Source of the DNA: Zygnema cylindricum
Taxonomy: Eukaryota; Streptophyta; Zygnematophyceae; Zygnematales; Zygnemataceae
Length of the DNA stretch: 64,000 bases
Reading direction: 5' to 3'
Assembly (NCBI GenBank): GCA_037447655.1
Contig: JBBHKE010001198.1
Coordinates: 252,671-316,670, forward strand
Below are positions 35,917-49,169 of the stretch, one piece after another. The notes beneath the pieces were generated by a model. It saw only the letters and a list, made by a program, of their open reading frames with translations, searched no databases and was not told where the DNA came from. A program made the translations under genes and the position numbers. How positions within the stretch are numbered: position 1 is the stretch's first letter; each line of letters starts with the position of its first letter.

Positions 35917-37536
35917 ATGGCTGCCCGGCTGGCTTACGTGGTCGTGTACGTGCCTGAAGTACCGAAATCCGTACAGTTCTATGAAAAGGCGTTCAATCTG
36001 AAACTGCGTTACATCGATAACTCGCGAAAGTATGATCTGTTTCTCTCCCTCCCTCACCCTTTCCCTCCCTTCCTCCCTCCCTCCTTGGCTCTTTCCCACC
36101 CTCCCTCCCTCTCCCTCTCCCTCTCCCTCTCCCTCTCCCTCCCCTTCTCTTTCTTTCCCCTCTCTTGCAGGAAAATGGGGAGGGAAGGGAAAGGGAAAGA
36201 TGGGTGAAAGTTCGCCTCTGTTTCAAGGTTTTGAGAAAGTTGGGAATTGGGTTCCATTATTTACTCCGGAAATAGCGTGGATATTATAACAATTTCAAAA
36301 GAAAAAGGAAAAGATAAGGACAAATTGAAAATTTATATCAGCTGTAACAACATTCTAATAGTAAAATATAAATATATATATTTTTTTACAATTATGAAAG
36401 ACTGTAAAATAAAGTTGATAAGTCTAATTTTGCCATTTATACTACTTTTTTGGTTTACTGCCCTTACTATCCGTTTTTTAGCAGTAACTTACTTTTCTTA
36501 GCTTTTTATGCTTTTTTTTTATTCATATTCGAGCCTCTTTAATCATTGGCATTTGTCTATTCTCCCTTTTTTTTTTTTTCGGAAACGGGGTCTGCTGATT
36601 AGCTCAATTTTGTTGTTTTCCTTTTTTTTTTTTTTTTTTTTTTCGAGCAGGTGGGCGGAGTTCGAGACTGGGTCGACCACTCTCGCCTTCACTCCGGAGG
36701 ACCAGAGGGAGGTGAAGCTCAGGGGGGGCGCGGGTCCCTCTCCCTCCCCGCCCCAGAACGTGGAGATCGCATTTAATGTGGATGACGTCCACGCCTCCTT
36801 TAAGGTTTTGGAACTTCCCTTCCCCCCTTTTCTCTCCCTTCCCGTCCATTTTCTTTCTCTTTCTCTCCCTCTTCTTCTCTGTTCCCCCTCTCCTCAAGTA
36901 TTTAGAACTTCCACTTTTTTTTTTTTTGGTTTCAGTTTTATAGTTAGTACACATTTTTTTTTTTTTCAACAGTTATGAATTCTGAGAGATTTTCAATGAT
37001 GGGTTGTTTTTTTTGTCTTTGGGTTTTGACTTTTTTTTCTTTTGTTTCTTTTGTTTCTTTTCAATTTTTGAAACATTTTCAAAAGAAATTTCCAAATTTC
37101 CAGCCTTCATAGTTTTTGTGTCCTTCTCTCCCTTGCCTCCTCCTTTTATTTTCCTTGTTCTTCTTTTCTTTGTTTTATTAAATACCCTCTTATTTTCTGG
37201 TTCACCAAATCGCCTTCCTCCCTATTCTTCTCCTCTCCTCCCTTCCTTTTCCTTCACACTTCCTCCCTTCCATTTCCTTCACACTTCCTCCCTTCCTTTC
37301 CCCTCTCCACTACCTCCATTTCGCTCTCCTCACCCGTCTTTTTTCGCCACCCTTTTCCTCTCCTCTCCTCTCCTCTCCCTCCTTCCCTTTTTCCTCAGCA
37401 TGCGGTCGACATGGGCGCGACACCTGTCGCTTCCCCGGAGTCCAAGCCATGGGGGCAAGTCTCCGGATTCCTCCGAGATCCCGACGGCATTGTCATTCGC
37501 CTCGGATCCCACGTGGACCAATCCAAGATGAAGTAA
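35917..37536 (+). CDS. Small VOC (glyoxalase/bleomycin-resistance fold) protein (3 exons)
   Basis: Exons 35917-36029, 36651-36804 and 37399-37536 give 134 residues, the full length of the short plant glyoxalase-like family. One VOC module is visible: MAARLAYVVVYVPEVPKSVQ and FYEKAFNLKLRYIDNSRKW (beta-alpha-beta), then EFETGSTTLAFTPEDQ, NVEIAFNVDDVHASF, and the C-terminal GFLRDPDGIVIRLGSHV. Relatives are annotated as lactoylglutathione-lyase-like, but the true substrate is not established and the protein is half the size of two-domain glyoxalase I. No organelle signal is obvious. Exons are GC-rich compared with neighbouring genes, and both introns are almost pure pyrimidine on the coding strand. 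The start ATG is preceded by CGGTACGCC, and an A/G-rich leader precedes it. Confidence 0.9.
36036..36172 (+). repeat. Polypyrimidine (TCCCTC)n tract in VOC intron 1
   Basis: About 130 bp of C/T-only sequence with (CCCTCT)n units on the coding strand. Confidence 0.9.
37110..37396 (+). repeat. Polypyrimidine tract in VOC intron 2
   Basis: Almost entirely C and T on the plus strand, with imperfect CCTCCCTTCC and (TCTCC)n units, ending at the acceptor of exon 3. The start is approximate. Confidence 0.8.
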
Positions 37537-38769
37537 GCGCTTTCGATTCAAGTTCAAATTCAATACTAATTCTCGCTCAAATAAAGGTCTTGTAATTTTT
37601 TTTTGTTAAGGATGAAGAGATTGGGAGACAGGGGTTGCATTCTTTTTGTTGTAAAAAATGTCTGGGATTGGTCAAAAATAGTAGTGGTACGGTATGGACG
37701 AATCGGATCAAAGACGGAGGAAGAAGTTTTGTTGTTGGTTTGAGAGTGGGAAAGACTAGGAAGTGATAACTAGCTCGAGCGTTTATGAACAATAACATTG
37801 AAAGAATAAGAGTTTTCATTAATCGCATGAGAATTGTGGTTCATTTTTGTATACGTGCATCGCTTTCGATAAAAGGGTTTTGATAAAAGTGGAGTATATG
37901 GAGATAGTGAAGTGGATAGAAAATTGTTGTATGGGTGGAAGTGGAAATACATGTAAAAAATAAAGAAAGTGAGAAATGATCCTTCCTTTTTTCTTTTTTT
38001 ATCTGTGTTGACTGAAAATGGTACCTTTGACCAGAGTAAGATGTAATATGTGGTATATTGTGGTGCTTGACATAGATAAAAATGTTAGGGAAAGAAATAA
38101 AACCTTTGAAGTATGCGCAAGAAAGTAATAATTTAAATTTAAGGTCTCCTGCCCTGTATTACGATAAATTGCAAATAATGTCTTTTTGTGATAAATCTTA
38201 TGGCTTTGTGTCTTTAAGAAAAATCAGCAATTCACTGCTCATTGCTAATGGTGTAAAATACTTTTGGTAAATATATAATTGGTATGTTCAGCAAGACTTT
38301 ATTAGTTGTTGATTATTATTATCTGTTGATTATTATCTGTTGATGAGAACAAAATCACAAATGGCAAGGAAGAAACGCACGCGAAAGGAAACAAACTGAA
38401 AGGAAAAAGAGTTTGAAAGGAATTATCACACAGACAAGGTCAAGCCACAGAAGAACATTGAAAGAAACAACATCAAAAGTAACAAAAGAATAGTGTACCC
38501 AATATAACACTAATTGAAACCAAATCTCGACATAGTGAAAGAACCACTAAAAGCAATCTGTCGCATTTCTCAGGCTAGGCAAAGCACGCGGAGAGAATTC
38601 TAGAACACTGGCGATAATCCACAACAGCAATAGAAGTCGGAGGGGGATAAAAGATTGCTATTAAATTCGGTATAACTAATTCGTGTAGAGATATGAGGCA
38701 ATTTTCTAATCCATTCTCTAACACTGGTATGGACACTAACGACTCTAGTTAACAAACTTGTATAGTGTT
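37537..38769. other. VOC 3' region and intergenic DNA, no gene recognised
   Basis: 1.2 kb, AT-rich, with only short frames that lack recognisable motifs. Confidence 0.5.
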
Positions 38770-38986
38770 ATTAACACAACAACGTGGACCGCTATTAGCG
38801 TTAATGTTTTTTTTGCTGCTTAGAATTGACTTCACCGTGCACATATGTCGGATTATTAATCCGACGGTCGCAATTGAAAGGTGGGATTCTCGCCTCGCCT
38901 TCCGATTGACGGTCTCCAATAAAAAATTGGACATGATATTTTGAGTGGCGAAAAAAACATCAACAATAAATACTGATACAAGGTGT
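38770..38986. mobile_element. Degenerate MITE-like element, family M5
   Basis: The left part ACCGCTATTAGCGTTAATGT and the right part with GAGTGGCGAAAAAAACATCA and ACAAGGTGT match M5 ends. The interior shares GTGCACATATGTCGGATTAT with the 33726 copy. The ends are eroded, so the borders are approximate. Confidence 0.55.
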
Positions 38987-39119
38987 TTAGAGTTATCGAC
39001 CAATAGCGAGAGACAATTGCAATGGACGAAGTTGTAGTGTATTGTAACCTTTCGCTCTAAGGCTTCGTAGAATGTAAAATCGTGTTTGTAACTACTTTAT
39101 AATACATCCTACGTCTTTA

Positions 39120-39600
39120 CCTATGGATAATATTATAAAATGGAAACGGTTTTTTACTTGATGGTGCGCGTCGTACATTCGGTGACGTTGTTTTGGCAAA
39201 CCCTACTTCTGATACTGTTGTTAGTCGGGCAGCTCGACATGTGGGCGTGGCCGCACGCGACGCGGCTAGGAGGAAGGAGCGTGATTATGCCCATCGCGAT
39301 GCTATGGATGGTTTCATTCCGATGGCGGTGGAGATATTTGGTTGTTTGGGTGTGGCTTTGGACGAGTTTCTCCGTGCTTGTGGTCGGCGTTCGTTTGAGC
39401 GGCGGGGACCTGGCAGCCCTTCAGTTTCAGTACTTACTTCTTTTTACCGTCAACGTTTATCAGTGGCCCTTCAGCGAGTGCAGGCTTCTATCCTCCTTGG
39501 ATCGTCTATTGCGGCTATGGATCGTCGACGTGTCCCGGAACTCCCGCCTCGTGCTCCTCCGGGGTTCGGGGACTTACGTGGTTGCTTTGCATAGATTTTT
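39120..39600 (+). pseudogene. Reverse-transcriptase (LINE-like) 3' end, copy 2
   Basis: A 133-residue open frame at 39193-39594 contains DAMDGFIPMAVEIFGCLGVA, DEFLRACG, SVSVLTSFYRQRLSVALQRV and QASILLGSSIA. This is the usual C-terminal block of plant non-LTR retrotransposon polyproteins, after the catalytic domain. The 5' part is missing (5' truncation is normal for LINEs). A T-rich tail follows, with AATAAA near 39831. DNA-level homology to 32525-32900 (-) supports a repeat family. The reverse-transcriptase catalytic motif is absent. Confidence 0.65.
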
Positions 39601-40916
39601 AGTTATGTTAGGGTTTTGTTGTTAGGTGTTAGCTTTTTCTTTTGGTGTTTCGTTTGTTGTTTTTTGCTTTTTTGGGTGTTTTCCGACTACTAGTTGTCAT
39701 TTTGTGGTTTCGTTGCTTTTGCCTTGCTTATCGTTTTTGTTTTTTCCCCCAACATATAGTTTTTCAATTTTTGCCGTGCTACTTCTCTTTTGTTCCCCAT
39801 GAACTTAGATGGTTTACCATCGCGCTTTTTAATAAAGTCAGCCACTTTAAGGTTTTTTAATTCCCAAAGCAGCTTTTCGGATGATCCAACCACTTTTGCA
39901 ATTTTTTGTCACATCACATGGGCGTTTATACTTCACATGTGATTACCATCATTTCCCTCCTATCTTGCATACTCAAGGCAGCTCAAAAGTAATGCTCTTA
40001 CAAAATATTTTACATTTTCCAGCCTACAAAATGCTAATTTCATTTTGTTGGCTGGTGTTTCTTAAAACTTCTAATCAACGAAGCAAATGACACTTGGTCT
40101 TACAACATCCTGCATGACATACCTTCTTTCCGCACAGCAACGCAGATTATCACCATGTAAATACCACATTTAGGAACCCTTTTTGTTCCAGATCACCAAA
40201 ATTTCCTTATATACTAACATTCGAGCTTCCAGCTCATGTGACCAACAACGCATTCATGTACACTTTTTACTTATCACTACGGGCTTCGACCCGTTGGGAC
40301 CCTGGTTGGCCTATGTATGACCCTCCAGATCAAAATCCCACGACCATAAATTGCCCAATCATTGAAAACGACCATAAAAATGAGCCACTTTTGAGGCCCA
40401 ATGGGTTGAAGCCCTAATACATCACTAAATCTGACGAGCTTGATGGATTAGTAATAAAAGAGCAACAACAACTACTATTTTTGAAAAGTAAGTTCAAACA
40501 TTCCCAGAGAAACTACATAGATATTCACATATTAAACAACTAAACAACAATGTGGAGATAGATTCCCCTTCTCGCAAAGTCGTTGAGCCACCAAACAGAC
40601 ATACACCTTTGCCATGGAAAATCATGAATATCAAGCTATTCACACAAAAAGTTGCTCACATTGAATTTCCTTATGGTTGCCAAAATTTGAACATTGATAA
40701 ACACTGACGAGGAGAAGTACAAAATGTCCAAAAAAGCAATGTTATCTTATTTCCACAAAATCAACTGCACTCATAACTAGCGCAACTTCCTCAGCCTCTA
40801 GTGTCAATTCACATCACGCCTTTTACATAAAAACATATGTACATAATGCACACCATACCGGAACTCCCAAAAAACTGTTTTCTACTCCTGCAATATCCAA
40901 ACTACGTCTTTCCGCA
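39601..40916. other. Retroelement tail and lipocalin 3' region, no gene recognised
   Basis: The T-rich LINE tail is followed by about 1 kb of AT-rich DNA downstream of the lipocalin stop codon. No coding region is supported. Confidence 0.45.
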
Positions 40917-42317
40917 CTAAGTCTTTTGGAAGAGTGATCTTATCCACCATCCCCCGTTATCATTGGCTGACTCAGGCTCGCCCGACCCTTCATGATGTGT
41001 TTTCTTCACCCGACTCACATCATAACCTTGCTTTTCTGCAATTTCGAGCAGTTTCTTATATTCTTCGTCACTCATTTCCGGCTTTCGTGCAAGCACCTGT
41101 AAGATTTAAATTCAACAACCAAGCAAAGAAAACACTCCTCAGGACCCAAACCCTTCCCAAGCATTCTCTTGCAAAACTAGTGATGACTGAAAAAGTGAAG
41201 CTTCTCAGTGAGGGGGGAGACAGGGTGATATATTTAGAGAGAAGCGGAGGATATTTTGAAATATGAGTAAGGACAACAGGTTTTATTTAGGATTTGATTG
41301 CAAGTTATTGAGAGCGGGAGAAAATGGCATAGAACAACTAAGAGCAACCAACAGGTACGATTAACTTTGGCTGGCAATACGAAAAGATGACACATTCAAC
41401 AAATAATTGAGATAAAAAAGGTCTTACCCAGAGGCTGTTACGTTTAGGCTCCCCAACCATGGCGTAACTGTAATTCTCCTTATCGAGTGCGAGAATCCAA
41501 TAATCTCCATGAACTGGAATCAAAGGCAGGAAGGGAGGCACTCTGAATTGCACAATAAACTTGGCCTCGTCACTTTTTGGATCTGCCTTCCAAGCTTTTC
41601 CCTGCCATCAATCAAAATGAGAGACACAATAAGAAAGTGTGACAAAATGAGAAATACAAGAAGAGTCCTCAAAGATTGTGGATGACACATGCCTTCAAAA
41701 CCAAGGACATCATAGTCGGGAGTGCAAATAGTCAAGAATTTATAGTCTTCCTCACCACATTTAATCCTCTACATCTAAACAGCTGAATAAATGGAACCAA
41801 TCCTTAAGAAAGGAGCTCAATATTACAGATGCAAAAATAAAATGATCTATTTCCTTAGGAAATCTTTACGAAGGAAGGGGCACAGAACTATAAATTCAGA
41901 CAGAAAGTGACCTTTTTTTCTTATACTTTTGTCCCTCCTAATAAATTTAATCCAAGTTCTGTAAGCAACAAGAAAACACTATTGGTGTTTTTCTTAAAAG
42001 ACAGTGCCATTTTACACGCTAGAAAAAATAAAAGAGAGAGAGACATAGAGAAAAAAGAGTATAACAATAAAACTCCACTGGGAAAAAGAAAAACAGCGAG
42101 AAAGACTTACCGCAATATAACCTCTCTTTCCATGAGTCCAAGTTTCATTCAGCACCCCAATCGTTCCATCATCCTTCGAAGTATAAGTAGCCCGAGTGTT
42201 GATTCCGTCTTTAGGCTGAAAACTAGTAGGAATACATCCAATCTCGTACCATCGACCGATGTAACGTGACAAATCCACATCTTTTACCACCTCTAAGGGC
42301 TCTCCTTGAGATACCAT
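40917..42317 (-). CDS. TIL: Temperature-induced lipocalin (3 exons)
   Basis: Exons 42317-42111, 41601-41428 and 41096-40917 give 186 residues, the usual length of plant TIL proteins. These are small membrane-associated lipocalins of the bacterial Blc/apolipoprotein D type that protect against heat, cold and oxidative stress. All structurally conserved lipocalin regions are visible: DVDLSRYIGRWYEIGCIP (GxW motif, residues 14-30), NTRATYTSKDDGTIGVLNET, then FRVPPFLPLIPVHGDYWILA, NYSYAMVGEPKRNSLWVLAR, and a C-terminal helix EEYKKLLEIAEKQGYDVSRV. No signal peptide is seen, as expected. The C-terminal tail (from KKTHHEGSG) is longer and less conserved than the core. Neighbour: divergent from the membrane protein gene at 43389, with MITE M2 between. 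Confidence 0.95.
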
Positions 42318-42902
42318 GGTCTTGTTTTATTTTCTTATTCCAATTTCTTCCTCAGCCGACTGCCTTTTCCAGACCAGAATAGCAACTTCTCGCTTTGAAG
42401 ACAACAAGGAGATGGAAGTCGTATTCAGAAGAGAAACAGAATGACAGAATGCAAAATTGTACGGGCTCTCTGTTCTTGAAAGGTCACGGAGTGACGTGAC
42501 TCACTTCACACTAAACAAAGGCTGCCTTCAAAGCTGGACTTCAAATGTTCACACGACACGTTAACAACGATTACGCAAGATGAGGAAAAGAGAGGGGAAT
42601 GTTCTTTTGTACGTTTGTGCATTGTAGAATGCGCGGGATTTCTGCAATGTGTACGTGTGCCACGATACGCCGGATGTCTCTATGCACCCGATCAACACTT
42701 ACTTTTACGGCCAGTACTTCGATGAGTAGCTCGCATGGAAAGATACGGTACATAAAGATCTGTTTGAAGAAAGCGTTCTTGCCACGTTAAGGGAAGAGGT
42801 CCTGTACACGCGCAAATTGCGGTTGGGCAAAGCTGCGGTCACACCCTTCATTTTCTGCGCTCACACCCGAATCTGATTGCCCTGTCCTGAATCGTAGTAC
42901 AG
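42318..42902. promoter_or_regulatory. Lipocalin upstream region
   Basis: 585 bp before the TIL start, up to MITE M2. No defined motif could be assigned with confidence. Confidence 0.3.
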
Positions 42903-43123
42903 TACACCGCCAATCGCTATTAGCGTGTACGTTTGATTAGCGTGTACTATTATTTAGCGTGGTGTACGCTAATTGGGAATTTGGAAATTTTGGAAGAAAT
43001 CGATTACTCTAATTAGGAATTATGGATTTTTTTAAATAGTGTGGATAATTCTATTTGAGAATAAAATAAAAAAAAAGCGGGACGGGATTAGCGTACACAA
43101 CGCTAATAGCGATTGGCGGTGTA
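42903..43123. mobile_element. MITE-like element, family M2
   Basis: 221 bp with a 23-bp perfect terminal inverted repeat starting TACACCGCCAATCGCTATTA and ending with its reverse complement. TA at both ends. It sits in the intergenic promoter space between TIL and the membrane protein gene. Confidence 0.85.
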
Positions 43124-43388
43124 CAGTACTGTAGCATACAGCCACTCTTATGTCAGGATCTTCTGGCGGCTCGTAAGTTTAGCAGATTCCACACAGAAGC
43201 TGTACACGCTCTTCGTTTCATACTCCTGTACCGTACCGTATAGGAGTGCAACTTGCAGCAGGGATGCGGCATAGATTATCCACCCTAAACCTTGTGAATG
43301 TGGGAAAGTAATTTTCCACAGAGCGAACTGCTGTCAATTGTGAAGGCTTACTCCATTTGCCTTTCTTTTGCTACTGGCGTTTCCTTCA

Positions 43389-46300
43389 ATGGCAGCAATT
43401 CCTGCAAATTATCTTGCTTGTGGCCCAGCGACAATTTTATCTTGTCGCTTGCGGCCCTCCGACATTTTTTGCAAATCCTTTGACTCACCTGTTCGCCATT
43501 CCTCTCAGTGCTTAGCTGTCTCGTTTTGCTCTCTGGGCAAACGTTCTACCTGTCGTGAAAAACGACCACAGTATGAAAATTATCATTGTAAAAACGCGTT
43601 TCTTTTAGGGTTTTCCCCCAGATTTCCAGCTGATCCTTCTCTGGGGAGCCGTACACGGGCCTGTTCTCCTTCAACTGCTGAGCTGGCATTTTCGTCTAAA
43701 AACGAGACAGAATCTTCGTCTTCTTCCACAGATTCTGGTAATGAAAGTCAAAAGGAATCTCCTGCTGCCACGTCAACAGAAAATTATGGCAGACTGACAA
43801 GTACTCCTTTAGGTCTTTCAAGTATACAGCCCGGTTCAGTAATGTTTAGGCAGGGTTCAGGAATGTTGACATTTTCTCAGAAACACGAAAATTATATGAG
43901 AGAAGATGATCCTGTAGACATTGTTGAAACTGAGGTTTCCGGGCAAAATATCGCAGTTCCGAAACCGACTGTCTCAAAACCAGAGTCGGGAGTCGTGAGT
44001 CCGGGACCAGGGCTGACAAGTTTCAGAAACGGATTAGGTTTTGTAGAGTTTAGTGCGACAAAATCTAAAAGTACGAAAGAAGTTTCTGTGGTGGAATTGA
44101 TTGCTGCTGGTTTTGGAAGACTGAAGGAGGCACAAAAGGATTTTGTTTGGTTATGCGGGCCCTTAGCACTAGCGTTTGCCACTGTTGCCCCTCCGGCTAT
44201 TTTACTTCCTTTATTCGCGAGCCTTATGGGAAGCACCAAACAGTCTGGTAAGGTTTAAAAGGCCCTTGCTCTCCAATTATCGACATTAGAAGTACAAGAT
44301 AGATAATAAGATTATTGCATTTTATTCATAATCTTTTATTTCTGTTTTAAATCTGTTTGAACCAGTTTCTTTTGTTCAATTTTGCTGTTTGCTGGCATTT
44401 TGCTGTTGTCTCATGTTCCTGGTGTGTTGGGCCTTTTTTTGTGTTATGATCGTTTGCGACCTCTTTAGGTAATATCAAAACATGTTACAAGGAATATTTA
44501 TAGGCTTTTCAGGTCAATGGCTGGCATGCAGTTTTTGTTCTCACTTTTTATCCTCTCATATTCAACTCAAACTTTCAGCAATCACAATGCTTTTAACTTG
44601 GCCTGGATTCTGCACATAGTTTATTGCGGATTCATATCCCCTTCATGTCACCAGGCGAAATTGTAGGATTTTCTGATCTCTGTTTCTGTCTCTGTTATGG
44701 TTCATGGTTAAATCTGAATGTGACTGACAAATGCAATCCTCTGTTTGTTTAGGTTATCGTCGATAAGCTGTATCACGCCAAAATATAAAAAAGTGGATGA
44801 GAAATTTCTTTTTCTATAACAAATTCTTCTCTATTTCTCTCTGTTTCTGTTCCATACTGAAATCTCAACATAACTAACAAATGCAATCCACTGTCCGTTA
44901 GCGGTAAGGTGTAAAAAACAACCAAAGGGGAAAAAAAAAAGGGATCGTTTATTTTGGTTGTTCATCTTCTTTCCCAATTCTGTTCTGTTTTCCACTTTTT
45001 GCTTTTCCACGACACAATCTTTTCTGTTTTTCTGTCCTGATCGGCGACCGCCAATTGGAAGGTGAGAATCTTAACTTTCAATCAAAACCGGGATCGACAA
45101 TTCGACGAATGTGGGCGGAGACAAGATGTTTTAAGTGGCGAAAAAAACATTAACGCTATTGGGTTCGTGTTCACGTGAATTGCCATAATAATCGAACAAA
45201 TCTAGAAGGAAGTTGGGAACTGAATGGAATCCTGGTTCATTATTTGGACGTCTATGGTTTTTAAGAGCGGAGGTTGCGTGTTTTGCCAATTTATTGAAAA
45301 CCAGTATTAACATGTTGTAAAACACATGATCGTTGTAAATTGAGAGAGCCGTGGAAATTTTGTAAAGCAGTTTCTGTTTTTCATTTGCAAATACACTGCA
45401 ATGATGTTAGCATATAATGATCGTTGTAAATTGAGAGAGCCGTGAAAATTTTGTAAAGCAGTTTCTGTTTTTCATTTGCAAATACACTGCAATGATGTTA
45501 GCATATAACTTCTGTGGAAAAAGAATCAATCAAGGCAATCAATCATACTTATTGCAATTTTAATCAATGACAAGATTTTTCAATCCTTGGTGTTCTTTAT
45601 GGGCTTTAAGAGCGCATGCAAGTTTCAATAATATTGTTGTTTATGGAGCGTGAAGCTTCGCTATTCCTGTATCTTACAACAATTATCTGCATGCCATTGT
45701 CATTTTAACAAATTTTACGTAGATTTAGGCTTTGGGGTCAAAATTTGTCTTATCTGGTTTGAACAGCAATTGCAATACTTAACATCTCATCCTCAAGGCA
45801 CTGAGAAGGAAATGACAACCTCGCTCTTTCAGTAGTGTACCTGTTTTCTGTCAGTCTGATAATGCATACATGGACCTCCTTGGGTTTACTTATAAGTAAT
45901 CAAGCTATCTAGTCTATTAATTATTTTTTGCTGTGAAGTATCCATAAGCATCTTAGCTGAATCTGTGCATTTTTTGACGAAGGATGACCATCAGTAGTGA
46001 CATTCTTTATGATGACTTTCGTTGTGTCAACAATTTTTGTAATGACATTCTTTGTAATGATATTTTTCGTGATGACATTATTTGTATGCAGAATTGCTTG
46101 CCCTCATAGGGACGGACATATCATTCGTGGCCACTGTTTGTTTCTTCCTATACTGGACACACACTAGAGGGCTTCACTTGAACACCCCTATGAGCAAAGC
46201 TCCTTGGGAAGCTCCGTGGAGGCAAGGCACGTTGCCTGGAGGCTATGGCGAGTGGAGAAATGTTCTTTGGTTTCTCGGTGTCTGTTTTCCCCTCGGAGTA

Positions 46301-47043
46301 ACTCTCCTCAGTTCGCAGTTCTATGTGGGCACGTTAGCCGCTGCTGTTCTGTTGCCACCTGTGGTTATGTTTATTTTCCAAACTTTTTTTGAGAAGCTTG
46401 CTGTATCTTACCGGTCCCCGGTGGCACCTCTCATCGCCCTTGTCTTCGATGTAAGACAACTTAGTTTTTACAAAAGCCCTCTTCTTCTTTGATTTTAAAT
46501 CTTTTTTATTGCTTCTTTTTGAAAGTGGAAAGATATTTTTTTTCTTGAAAGCCCTCTTCTTCTTTCATTCCATGTCATTTTTTATTGTTTCTTTTCGAAA
46601 GTGCGATTTGGTTTTGACTTATGCTTCTTACATCATGTTAATTCAAATTTTCGATTATGTACTGGTACAAGCAAAACATCTGGTTTGGTTTTGTGGATCT
46701 TTATGCAGTGACATTGTAAAACCTGGTTGTTTATTTCTTAGTTTTGGCTCGTTTTGACTCCACATGTCCCCCGTTTTTTTTTTTCTTTTGTTACCAGGGT
46801 TACCGACTCCACCAACTAAACCGAGCTGCGGCTATAATCTCGAGTGCTTTTAAAGCTCTTCAACCTCTCGCAAATTCCCCCGAGTCTCAACAAGTTCTCA
46901 TGGCCGCCAGTTGTCTTCATTGGGTTTATATTTCGGTTCAAATACTTGGGGCACTTTGGTTGAGCAACGCTTCCATAAATCTGTTTTGTCTTCCGTGGCT
47001 TTTTTCATCGTGGAGACCAGAAGAGAAGACAGTTCCAGCGTAA
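43389..47043 (+). CDS. Unrecognised multi-pass membrane protein, probably plastid-targeted (3 exons)
   Basis: Exons 43389-44247, 46092-46450 and 46798-47043 (GT-AG, split Glu codon at the first junction) give 487 residues. I do not recognise the family, but the intact frame over three exons argues for a real gene. Residues 1-230 are Ser/Thr/Pro-rich without clear structure; the first 60-100 could be a transit peptide. The C-terminal half is hydrophobic: about 252-278 (WLCGPLALAFATVAPPAILL), 288-308 (LIGTDISFVATVCFFLYW), 344-388 (a long double stretch including VLWFLGVCFPLGVTLLSS) and about 460-480 in the last exon (LHWVYISVQILGALWL). Trp/Pro-rich KAPWEAPWRQGTLPGGYGEW lies between helices, and GYRLHQLNRAAAIISS follows the third intron junction. 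The start is the first ATG in frame; the frame is open a little upstream. Confidence 0.82.
45045..45165. mobile_element. Partial M5 MITE in an intron of the membrane protein gene
   Basis: Only the right half is recognisable: TTGGAAGGTGAGAATCTTAA, then AAGATGTTTTAAGTGGCGAA and AACATTAACGCTATT, matching the 16202 and 33726 copies. Confidence 0.55.
45328..45509 (+). repeat. 91-bp tandem duplication in intron 1 of the membrane protein gene
   Basis: Two head-to-tail copies (45328-45418 and 45419-45509), starting GATCGTTGTAAATTGAGAGA, nearly identical (one G/A change seen near the start). Confidence 0.9.
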
Positions 47044-48675
<1,632 letters not shown>

Positions 48676-49169
48676 TACACCGCGAATCATAATTAGGGTA
48701 AAGAAAAAATTAGAATAAAAAAAGAGAAAAAAATAATTGGAGTTATGAACTGTAATTTGTGTGATAGAACTTTTTTAAAAAGGAATTTACTCTAATTTAT
48801 TCAAGTATTCTAATTTGACGCGCTGAATGTCTCTACTGTAAATTAGGTATTTGTACAGAATCTGACAAAACATACAGTTTGACGTTTGCACTACACGGTT
48901 TGTTAAAACGCAGTTACATGATAACGGCCTCTATTAAATCATTATTTGTACTTTTAAACTTAATAAAGTACAGTTTTGCATGGTCAGACACCGACCGTAC
49001 GTCACACTATTTAAAACGGCACTGTATTAGAGTTATTAACGCTCATTCAAAAAGTACCTTAGATAGTATAATGAAAAATTTAGAATCATTTACTATGTTT
49101 AACGTGATAGAGTCAAAATTTAGGCCGACCAAATTAGCGTTATTTACTCTAATTACGATTCGCGGTGTA
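48676..49169 (+). mobile_element. MITE-like element, family M1, copy 3 (diverged)
   Basis: 494 bp, the same orientation as copy 1 and alignable along its length, with more substitutions and small deletions. Ends TACACCGCGAATCATAATTA and ATTACGATTCGCGGTGTA, TA at both sides. Confidence 0.82.
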
